DNA of 64,000 nucleotides from positions 62,001-126,000 of the forward strand of contig WHVD01000045.1 in assembly GCA_015178975.1 (NCBI GenBank), read 5' to 3'. How positions within the stretch are numbered: position 1 is the stretch's first letter; every line of letters begins with the position of its first letter. Positions 54,640 through 64,000 of the stretch are shown in pieces. The notes below the pieces were generated by a model that did no database searches, was not told the origin of the DNA, and saw only the letters and a program-made list of their open reading frames with translations. This stretch comes from Hysterangium stoloniferum. Its lineage: Eukaryota; Basidiomycota; Agaricomycetes; Hysterangiales; Hysterangiaceae. A program made the position numbers and the translations under genes.

Positions 54640-57007
54640 ATGCCTCCTTTCAACGAGACGACTCTGGCAAATGGCGATTCGGCTACGGCTGGGATTTACC
54701 TTGAAGACATTGAGGAGCTACCACCCTTAGTTTCCCCGGGTGCATTGAGCTCAGAGAAACGGGACGAGATCATTAAAGGGATGAGAGAGCTATTCAGGGA
54801 GAAGCTTCAAGAACGATGGCGCTGTAACGAACCTGGCCATTATTTGTGTTATCGGGCCCCCGATGATGAGCAGCACATACAACTGTCTGCAAACCAAATA
54901 AAGAGTTGGGTTGACGAGTGGGTGAGTAAAGTATAATGCTATTTCCATGCGATCTGTGTCACATGCTGCGCATTTTAGTGTCAAGGAGAAACAGGCTACC
55001 ATGACCCACCGAATGTTGTTAAGATATCCAACACGAGATCCAACCTCAGCCCGTATCGCAGTCATGACGATGACTGGGGAATGAGCTCACGGAGTCTTGG
55101 GACATCATTAAGTATTGAAATTGGCCCTGGGTATTACTGTGGAGTCGGTTTGGAAAGGGTTGGGATGAAAGTCCTGCACAGTGCAAAGAAAGCTTCGCTG
55201 ATGGCAAAGCTGACAATATACGGGCAAATAATGAGTCAATTGTCTCAAGACAACGGTGCCTTCAGCAAGATTCTACACAAGCGTCTCACCCTGCCAAGAT
55301 TGGCAAGACTAGTTCAAGAGAGTGTTGATTTAATGAGGTAGGGATACCTCAGCGTCAATGATTGGACACTCGAAATACTTATGTCTGAGTCGTAGACCTA
55401 CATACCCGCCTCAAATTCGGAGAAGAGCGAGGAGGGTTTTAGTTGAGGTGTATCCACCTCATATCCAGCGGAGTAGCAGGGTTGGGGCCCCCAGTGCTCG
55501 TGGTGAGGGGCGGAGAGGCGGATGACAGTGAACAGGTTTGGGGACCTCTGAATTCACTGCTCTGTCAAAGTCGGCAGCCTTCAGCCGCGCACCAGTGTCG
55601 TCTGCGGAACGTCACTGGCACCTACCAACCATGACTGTTGCCTGGCAGCGGTCTACCCTTCCTACCCACCTCCGACTCCAGCATTCACCTATGCACTAGC
55701 AATGCAAGACTTCGGTGTGCCTGCAGCCCTTGTCGACGCCTGCTAGCAGGATCTCGGGCTTTTCTTGGGGCTTCGGCCCAAGGCCTCAAGGCCTCAGCTC
55801 TATACCATGTATATATCAACATGCCCCCCCCTTTGCTTACTAAAATCCCTTCCGCACACGTAGCTCACTCGGAACTTCGTACCACCGTAGCATAGTTTCT
55901 CTGGGGGCCTTTTCACCCCCTAGCCGCAGTTAGCCATTGTTGCTTGAAGCGGGATACAAATATATCAAAAAAAAAAAAAAAAAAAAAAAAGGTGGTCACG
56001 AGCTTATGACATCTTTGGCTTGGGCCTTCCTGTGTTGTCCGGGCGTTCATTGGACAGACGGAGACGCGTCATCTGCAATAACGTCATCACTTTATAACAT
56101 TTTAGTAAAGTCACCGCTGCACACCAACTTGGATCAGGTCGCATCAACATTTATCATACACATCGCCCGTTCTGTAATAGAGTTCCATGATCTCTTACCC
56201 CTTTTCTGCCTTGTGTATATCGTGGAAGCGATCTGCCACGTGCGTCAACTATCTGTAGAGGAGCTCACGGCGATGAGAGGTTACATTGAATTCTGGTTAC
56301 AACCGTGCGTCGCGACATCACATCATTTCATCCTGCCCACCAAATCCACAACAGACAACACCGCCAGCGACTATCTCTTTTTTATATCTATCCTACACGG
56401 CTTCTCCTGTGTTGCATCCACCAAGATGCATGGTTTCGAGATTTTGCTGGAGCTGTATTGAAGGGTTTAGTGGACGACATAAACATGCACATAGCGTCAT
56501 TGAGAGATCATATTGATTTCGTCTTATCGGACTCACTGTATTGGAGTATGCGCTCCTTGCGAACCTTCTTCGACGACAGCACCCTTCTCACCGAACACAT
56601 CAACGAGCTGAATGTGGTTTCTTCGCTCATTGGGCCCATCGCAAGGTACGGTCACGATATTTTACCTCATGGCACCGTCTTACATCCGCCCGTGAAACTG
56701 TCCTACCAGTCTCATTCTGATGGAAGCGAGTCCACATTACGCACTCTTGCGTTCTGCTGACATAATAATAGCGGTTACTCAGAAGCTGATAGCTGGATCT
56801 TCCGAGCCCGAATCTGCGTGTACCATAGTGCGTAGCCTCGACACTATCACCATTCTCGTTTCTCTCCTTACACATTGTGACGTGATCCGTGGCTCAACCA
56901 ATTACCAATCCATCAGTTGCTGGCTTGCGTGTTTAGATTTCACCGCGCATTCTTTCCTTTGCGTGGTTGCCACTCCTTCCACTCGTGTGTCGATAGGGTA
57001 TAATTAA
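54640..57007 (+). pseudogene. Family-A copy A11, exon 3 split by a SINE-like element
   Basis: Exon 1 54640-54921, exon 2 54979-55337, exon 3 begins near 55400 and is interrupted at 55479-55990. Exon 3 resumes to 56304; exon 4 56355-56645; exon 5 56710-57007 with the normal stop (SIGYN-stop). Intron 3 (50 nt) and intron 4 (64 nt) are normal. Apart from the insertion the copy would be nearly complete. The start codon context ATGCCTCC differs slightly (MPPFNE). Confidence 0.7.
55479..55990 (+). mobile_element. SINE-like retroposon, longer copy
   Basis: About 510 bp with no coding capacity, ending GGGATACAAATATATC plus about 25 A. The left border is the conserved AGTAGCA of exon 3 and the right border GGTCAC of the same exon. 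The head region (GGTTGGGGCCCCCAGTGC... GGTTTGGGGACC) is only weakly like pol III boxes, so the source RNA is unclear. A second, truncated copy is at 23604-23931. Confidence 0.7.
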
Positions 57008-57456
57008 AACTCCATAACAGTTTTGGAAAACATGGTTGCCCTGACAAAGGTCTTCCACCGTCAATTGGACACACTTCCTATTTGTTTCTCTTGGATAGTC
57101 CGGACACATTCTCAACCAAACCAGGAGTAGCCCAATACCGTCGCCCTTTATTCAACTCACTTTGCAGCCAGGGTTGTAGATGTTATAAAGCTATATGATT
57201 TGAGCCTATGTAAGAACGCATATAGTCACTATGTATTCTCGCCGCAAGCTCTGCAGCTGTACCCTTTTATGTGTTGAATACATTTGGGGGCACTACCCTT
57301 GGCTAGACTAATTATTTACAAAGACGGCAGTGACAGGCAGTGAATCCTGTGTAAGTACAACCACAAGGCTGTACCTTGGTGGAATTAACTCTCCCACTGA
57401 TTGCGCCATAAACGCTCAGCACCTCTTTCGAGTGGAAGTACGACTGCTACCCACCA

Positions 57457-59241
57457 ATGTCTACTGTCACCGAAATGACTCTTGAGAATCACAATTTGGC
57501 AATGGCTGAGTCCTACATTGAAGACGTTGGGGAACTACCACCCTTAGTTTCCCCAGATGTATTGAGTTCAAAGCAACGGGCCCAGATCATTCAGGAGGGG
57601 ATGAGAGAGATATCCAGGGACAAACTTCAAGACCGATGGGGTTGTAACGAATCCGGCCATGATTTATGTGATAAGCCTCCCGATGACGAGCAGCCACATA
57701 CAACTGTCTGCAAACCAAATAGAGATTTGCGTTGACGAGTGGGTGAGTAAAGTATAATGCAATTTCCATGTGATCTCTGTCACATGCTGCGCATTTCAGT
57801 GTCAAGGAGAAACGGGCTACCATGACCCACCAAATGTTGTTGAGATATCCACCAACACGACATCCAACCTCAGCCCCTACTGAAGTCATGCCGATGACTA
57901 GGGAATGATCTCGCGAAGTCAGGGGACAATGTCAAGTATTGACATTGGCCCCAGGTATTACTGTGGAGTCGGTTTGGAAAGGGTTGGGATGAAAATCCTT
58001 CACAGTGCTAAGACAGCTTCGCTGATCGCAAAGCTGGCAATATACCGGGAAATCGCCCGTTTGTTACAAGACGATGGTGCCTTTGGCAAGTTTCTACACA
58101 AGCATCTCACGCTGCCAAGACTAGGAAGACTAGTTCAAGACAGTGCTGATTTAGCGAGGTAGGGATACCTCAACCATTTCATACACTGGAAATACTCATA
58201 TCTGAGTCGTAGACCAATGTACCCGCCTCAAATTCGGAGAAGAGCGACGGAAGTTTTAAAGAGTTTCCTGATATTTTCAAAAGGTTACAGTACCCAGCTT
58301 ATGACATTCTTGGCTTTTGCCTTCTCTTACTGCCCGGGCGTTTATTGGTTCGATGGAGCCGCCTCCTCACCTGCCGACGCGTCAACTGCGATGACGTCAT
58401 CACTATACAACGTTTTAGTCGTCACCACTGCACACCAACTTTGATGAGGTTGCATCATCATTTATCATACACATCGCCCGTTATCTAACAGGATTTCATC
58501 ATCCCTTTCCCATTTTGGGCCTTGTGTATATCGTGAAAGCGATCCGCCACGTGCGTCAACTATTTGTAGAGCACGGCGATCACAGGTTACATTGAATTGT
58601 GGTTACAACCGTGCGTCGCGCCATCACATTATTTCATCCAAATTCCCAAAACCATAACAGACAAAATCACTGGCAACTACCTCCCTTTTATCAAAATCCT
58701 ATACGGCTTCTCGTGTGTTGCATCCACCAAGCTCCATGGTTTCGAGACATTGCTGGAGATGTATTGAAGGTTATAGTGGACGACATAAACATGCATACAG
58801 CGTCATTGACACGTCATATTGATTCGGAAGCATCACGTTTACTGCATTGCAATATTCAGTCCTTGCAAATCTTCTTTGACGACAGCACGCTTCTCACCGA
58901 TCACATCAACCAACTGAATGTGGTTTCTTCATTCATTGGGCCCATCGTACGGTACGTTCACCATATTTTACCTTATAGCACCGTCTTACATCCGCCCATG
59001 AAACTGTCCTACCAGTCTTATTCTGATGGAAGCGAGTCCAAATTACCCGCTCTTGTGTTCTGCCGACACAATAATGGAGGTTACTCTGAAGCTGATAGCT
59101 GGATCTTCTGAGCCCGAATCCGCATGTACCACAGTGCGCAGCCATGATACCATCTACATTCTCGTTTCTCTCCTTCCACATTTTGAGGTAATGGGCGGCC
59201 CGAGCAATATCCAATTCATCAATTACAGGCTTAAGCGTTAA
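57457..59241 (+). pseudogene. Family-A copy A12 (all exons present, broken)
   Basis: Exon 1 starts MSTVTEMTLENH and is shifted by one extra base near 57690. Exon 2 (57800-58158) has stops where TGCAGTC became TGAAGTC and TGGGG became TAGGG. Exon 3 has lost bases near 58420. Exon 4 and exon 5 (RCCG-type ends) are open, and exon 5 ends at 59241 (YRLKR-stop). At least four disabling changes. Confidence 0.6.
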
Positions 59242-59661
59242 TATTTGACCGCACATTCTTTCTTTTGTGTGGTTGCCACTCCTTCCACTCGTGTGTTGGT
59301 AGGGTATAATGAGAACTCCATATCAGTGTTGGAAAACATGGTTCCCCTGAAAGGTTTCTCGGAAGTATGTTAAGACTCAGGGTAGCTCGTCCATTCCTTG
59401 ACGGAAAAACTAGCCAGAACGAGAAAATGAAGGATCGATTGTGGTGACAAACCCAGGGCTGCGATGAATGGCTATCGTGTGGGAACGAAGAGGGATTGCT
59501 ACGGTGACTTATGTGGTACTCAAAGGGCACAGTGGAATTGGCAGCACCGAAGGGGGCAGAAAGATGGTAGAAAAGGAGAATGTACATTATTAGCATAGCC
59601 AGCATGGTGAATCTGTACATACCGCAAGAGCTGCAATAGGTCAAACTACGGTTGGGTCGCA

Positions 59662-59982
59662 ATGCTTGATCCACCTTGTCATCGTCGCTTTGAAAAGCAA
59701 TGTCCACGCATCAATCGTGTGACCCTGGGGCGAAACATTCCACTCAGACAGACAGATAATAATAAAGCTAGCTGTCTGCCGCCTGAGACGAGATTATATT
59801 TAGAATGTGTTAATACACACCCGGATGTATTCGTCACAACCAAGGATATGGCGAAGGCGAATGAAGAAATCACGTTCCTTACCATTAATGCGACTAGACT
59901 ATCACTGGCCCTGGGTTTCTCCTCTGTGAAAGTTTGCAAAATAAAAAACAGGAAGTGTGAAATCTCTCTGGAGAAAGCCTGA
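59662..59982 (+). CDS. ORF C, intact copy 8 (106 aa)
   Basis: MLDPPCHRRFEKQCPRI, TLGRNIPLRQTDNNKAS, LYLECVNTHPDVFVTTKDM, ANEEITFLTINATRLSL, FSSVKVCKIKN, ending ISLEKA-stop. Differs from the 41251 copy mainly in the second half but is clearly homologous. Two independent intact copies argue, weakly, for coding. Function unknown. Confidence 0.45.
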   Translation: MLDPPCHRRFEKQCPRINRVTLGRNIPLRQTDNNKASCLPPETRLYLECVNTHPDVFVTTKDMAKANEEITFLTINATRLSLALGFSSVKVCKIKNRKCEISLEKA

Positions 59983-60376
59983 GGCTGACAGCGGGAACTT
60001 GAAGGCAGTAACCATTGGGCATCGCTCTGGACTGTATTTATATGGTACATGGCAATGTCACTTCTCGATATCAGAAAAGCCGTTTTGTTTTCAACTCTGA
60101 GGTTGAAAAATGCTATACTATGTGACAATCGACTACCATTATTATATGCTGTGTGAGCCTTCAGTGGAAGGTGGAAGAAGTAGTGACCTCATTACGGTGG
60201 AGCCTATAAGGTTCAAGGAAGGTAAGGAACCTTATGGACGAAGGCAGGAATGAAATGCTGTGTATCCCGTGTAAGTACAGCCATAACGCTGTACCTTCAT
60301 GGAATTAGCTCCCCGACTGGTGGCGGCACAAAAGCAAGGCACCCCCTTCTAGTGTAGGTGAGACTGCTACCCACTA

Positions 60377-62203
60377 ATGTCTACTTTCAACGAGACGACT
60401 CTGGGGAATGATGATTCGGCAACGGCAGGGATCTACCTTGAAGACATTGAAGAGCTACCACCCTTAGTTTCCCCGGGTGTATTGACTTCAGAGAAACGGG
60501 ACGAGAACGTTAAAGGGATGAGAGAGATGTTCAGGAAGAAGCTTCGAGAACGATGGGGTTGTAACGAACCCGGCCACGATTTATGTTATCGGGCCCCCGA
60601 TGGTAGGCAACACATACAGCTGTCTGCAAACCATATAGAGATTTGGGTTGACGAGTGGGTGAGTAAAGTATAATGCTATTTCCATGCGATGTGTGTCATA
60701 TGCTGCGCATTCAGTGTCAAGGAGAAACGAGCTATCATGACCCACCGAACGTTGTTAAGAGATCCACCAACACGGCATCCAATCTCAGCCCCTATTGCAG
60801 TCGTGCCGATGACTGGGGAATGATCTCACGGAGTCAGGGGACAATGTCAAGTATTGACATTGACCCCGGGTATTGCTGTGGAGTCGGTTTGGAATGGGTT
60901 GGAATGAAAGTCCTTCACAGTGCTAAGACAGCTTCGCTGATCGCAAAGCTGACAATATACCGGGAAATCGCCCGTTTGTTACGAGACGATGGTGCCTTTA
61001 GCAAGTTGCTACACAAGCATCTTACGCTGCCAAAACTGGGAAGACTAGTTCAGGATAGTGCTGATTTAGCGAGGTAGGGATACCTCAATCATTGAATACA
61101 CTGGAAATACTCATATCTGAGTCGTAGACCTATATACCCGCCTCAAATTCGGAGAAGAGCGACGGAAGTGTTAAAGAGTTTCCCGAGATTTTCAAGAAAA
61201 GGTCACACTACCGACCTTATGACATCCTTGGCTTAAGCCTTCTTTTTCTGCCCCGGCGTTTATTTAGATAAAGACGCGTCACCAAAGGCGATTACGTCAT
61301 CACTATACAACGTTTTAGTCAAGTCACCGCTGCACACCAACTTGGATGAGGCTGCATCATCATTTATCATACACATCGCCGGTTATCGTGATCTCTCACT
61401 CACTTACGGCCTTGTGGGTATCGTGAAAGCGATCCGCCACGTGCGTCAACTATTTGTAGAGCACGGCGATCACAGGTTACATTGAATTGTGGTTACAACC
61501 GTGCGTCGTGCCATCACACCATTTCATCCTTCCCAACAAAACCATAACAGACAATATCAGACACAACGACTTGACTTTTCTGAGTCTCCTATCCGGCTTC
61601 TATTGTGTTGCATTCACCAAGATGCTTGGTTTCGAGATATTGCCGGAGCTGTATTGAGGGTTTTATTGGACGACATAAACATGCATATAGCGTCATTGAC
61701 ACTTCATCTTGATTGGTACACGTCGAACTCACTGTCTCGGAGCATTGACTCATTGCAAACCTTCTTCAACGACAGCACGCTTCTCACCGATCACGTCAAC
61801 CAGCTGAAAGTGCTTTCTTCGCTCATTGGGCCCATCGTACGGTACGTTCACCATATTTTATCTTCCAGCACCGTCTTACATCCGCTCATACAATTGTCCT
61901 ACCAGTCTCATTCTGACACACACGAGCCCAAATTGGGTTATCCTATTGTCTGGCGAAAAAATAATCGACTTGACTCTGAAGCTGATAGCTAGATCTTCCG
62001 AGCCCGAATCCGCATGTACCACAGTGCGCAGCCTCGATGCCATCTCCATCCTTGTTTCTCTCCTTCCACATTGTGACGTAATGCGCGGCTCGACCAACGA
62101 CAAATCCTTCAATTACTGGGTGGAAAATTTAGATTTCACCCCGCGTTCCTTCCTTTGCGTGGTCGCCACACCTTCCACTTGTGTGTCAGTACGGTCAAAT
62201 TAG
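60377..62203 (+). pseudogene. Family-A copy A13 (one stop in exon 3)
   Basis: Exons 1 (60377-60658), 2 (60715-61073), 4 (61551-61841) and 5 (61906-62203, ending SVRSN-stop) have the family lengths and open frames. Exon 3 (from 61128) contains TAA at 61234-61236 where sisters read TCG, and has lost bases near 61262. Very close to A1 in exon 2, so the break is recent. Confidence 0.65.
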
Positions 62204-62409
62204 ACCCCCCTATCAGTGTTGAAGGCACATGGTTGCCCTGACAAAGGTCTTGCCCCATCGATTGGACACGCTTTCTAATCATTTCTCTTTGATGATGTCG
62301 ACACATCTAAACCAAACAAGGATTGCAGCCGGGGTTGCAGATGTTATAAATCTATATGGTTTGAATCTATGTAAGAACTATATAGTCACTTTTCATTATC
62401 GCCGCGAGC

Positions 62410-62685
62410 CCAGATGGGGTTATCCTAGAGGCTGGCGAAAAAATAATTGACTTGACTCTGAAGCTGATAGCTGCATCTTCCGAGCCCGAATCTGCGTGTA
62501 CCACAGTGCGCAGCCTCGATATCATCGCCATGCTCGTTTCTCTTCTTCCACAGTGTGAGATTATGCGCGGCACGACCAACGACAAATCCTTCAATTCCTT
62601 GCTTAAAATTTTAGATTCCACCGCACGTTCCTTCCTTTGCGTAGTCGCCACACCTTCCACGCGTGTGTCGGTACGGTCTAATTAG
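62410..62685 (+). pseudogene. Extra exon 5 of family A
   Basis: After A13 and its 3' flank, exon 5 recurs from AGCCCAGATGGGG to SVRSN-stop at 62685, followed by a second 3' flank. The join at CGCCGCGAGC/CCAGATGG uses a shared CGAGC. Confidence 0.6.
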
Positions 62686-62989
62686 ACCCCCCTATCAGTG
62701 TTGAAGGCACATGGTTGACCTGACGTCAGGGCAACAAAGGTCTTACACCATCGATTGGACACACTTTCTAATCATTTCTCTTCGATGATGCCGACACATC
62801 TCAACCAAACCAGGATTGCAGCCGGGGTTGCAGATGTTCTAAATCTATATGGTTTGAACCTATGTAAGAATTATATAGTCACTTTTTATTATCGCAGCGA
62901 GCTCCTCAGTTGTCCCCATAAATGTGTTGAATACATTTCCACTAGCCGTGATTAGACCAACATTCGCATTTTAAAGTAAGGTATCACTG

Positions 62990-63520
62990 ACGGTCTGAAA
63001 AAGGTCTCCCCACCCCCAATTCGACGCATGTCTCATTCAGGATCATCATACCTTCAGGGTAATAATGTTCAATCGACAAGATCCATAATTTTCTCATCAA
63101 GGGCCTCCACACCGTGCGAGTCAATGTGCTGGGCGAATTCCTTAAACTAATTCTCTTCCATTGAAAACTTGACAATAAAGCTGCCATAGGCCGAGCAAAT
63201 ATAAGAGCGCATACAGTCACTTTTCGCCGCCGCCGCGCGCTCTGTTGCACGCGTTGATGCCGTGCATGCATTCAATACACTCGCGGCCGCCCAGCGGCTA
63301 GACTGATATCCTATTTATCAATGACAATCATATCCAACAGGGCGCGAACTTGAGAGTTGTATGAAGCTACATAATTTGACACAATTTAGAAGCGAAGATT
63401 GTCACTTGAAATAGTCGCTGCGACGTTATCTACACTGGTATTGAATATACTCAATGACTACTCGCTGAAATCACATCGCATATACTAGCAGCAACAATGT
63501 CAATCGAATACCACTACACC
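62990..63520 (-). pseudogene. ORF B copy 6 (decayed)
   Basis: Minus strand, convergent with A13 as in other units; the open block 63271-62984 reads KVTVCALIFARPMAALL and WILSIEHYYPEGMM. The 5' block is cut at about 63517, where the sequence jumps to a divergent A fragment. Confidence 0.45.
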
Positions 63521-63786
63521 TCATCTTGCTGACGAAAACCATTGTCGCCAGAATAGCCAGTAACGACGTTGAGGTAACCAATATCCTATTCAGCTATTCG
63601 GGGGTTGCATCCACCAAGATATATGGTTTCGACATGTTGCTGGAGCGGTATTCAAGATTTTCGTGTGAAGCAATTTCAGAGCGCATACAATCACTTCGTA
63701 TTCTTAATGCAGCTCTGTGCGGAGTCCGTGACGAAAACTGGATCGATAATACCTTTGAATTTGTAGAGCTCGTGTTTTGTGGCTAA
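63521..63786 (+). pseudogene. Divergent family-A fragment (second copy)
   Basis: ASTKIYGFDMLLERYS to NAALCGVRDENW, ending VELVFCG-stop, nearly identical to 30.0-30.18 kb and followed by the same (AT)n tract near 63810. Only this part of the divergent subfamily remains here. Confidence 0.5.
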
Positions 63787-64000
63787 TTAGGAAATATGTT
63801 GTAGGACTAGATATATATATATCACAGGCAATTATTATTCCCGGATCATTCTTGAACCAGTCCAAGACCAGGTGCGGCCTCTGCCACTGTCTTTGAAGGG
63901 GTTCCTGTCCTTTTTGGACTGGTTACTGGCATACCGAAATTTTCTTGTCGTCGAGAGTGATGCACGTGGTATTCTATTTTTCCTGCTACACTGAAGACTA

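Noticed and set aside
55937-56461. Continuous 174-codon frame through exon 3 of A11 into intron 3
   Set aside because: It reads through the conserved GTGCGT donor by chance and starts in a poly-A tract; sister copies need the intron to reach the conserved exon 4 frame.

Overview
The window looks like a repeat-rich, non-syntenic stretch of a filamentous fungal genome, most likely a mushroom-forming basidiomycete (Agaricomycete). The evidence is gene structure: short introns (about 48-64 nt) with GTRNGT donors, CTNA-type branch sites and YAG acceptors. Recognisable genes include a SMYD-like SET gene, a RING gene and a NOP6-like RRM gene. There are also copia, Tc1/mariner, SINE-like and DIRS-like elements and many minisatellites. 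I cannot name the species.

Layout. 1-2.3 kb: minisatellites, mainly a pyrimidine-rich array. 2.3-31.9 kb: a scrambled array of one unit of roughly 5.7-6.2 kb. Each unit carries (i) a small ORF 'C' (about 105-115 aa), (ii) a small ORF 'D' (about 109 aa), (iii) a five-exon gene 'A' (about 550-580 aa) of no family I recognise, and (iv) a decayed antisense ORF 'B' converging on A. Copies A1 (2659-4620) and A2 (8348-10270) can be spliced into complete open frames; the rest are truncated, inverted or interrupted. In the inverted copy A4 a copia element (17587-22656) and a Tc1 element (23305-25242, itself carrying a SINE-like fragment) are inserted.

31.9-40 kb: AT-rich sequence, two inverted blocks of a 10-bp minisatellite around a GC-rich ORF, then a graveyard on the minus strand: a DIRS-like fossil, an HIR1-like WD40 fragment, a FAS2 fragment and one probably real small gene. 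40-43.8 kb: more A/C/D copies and a copia remnant. 43.9-48.8 kb: a compact island of ordinary genes (SET, RING, NOP6-like). 49.3-49.6 kb: fourteen perfect 20-bp repeats. 50.0-51.6 kb: a multi-exon gene whose 5' part is exon 2 of family A spliced in frame to unrelated exons. 52-54.6 kb: a small two-exon gene and unit remnants. 54.6-64 kb: three more A copies, one split by a full-length SINE-like element.

The best candidate for something undescribed is the A/B/C/D unit. Gene A keeps four introns at the same places and phases in every copy that can be aligned, and breakpoints recur between ORF B and exon 3 of A. I assign no function to it. All gene models come from reading frames and splice signals only; nothing was searched against a database.
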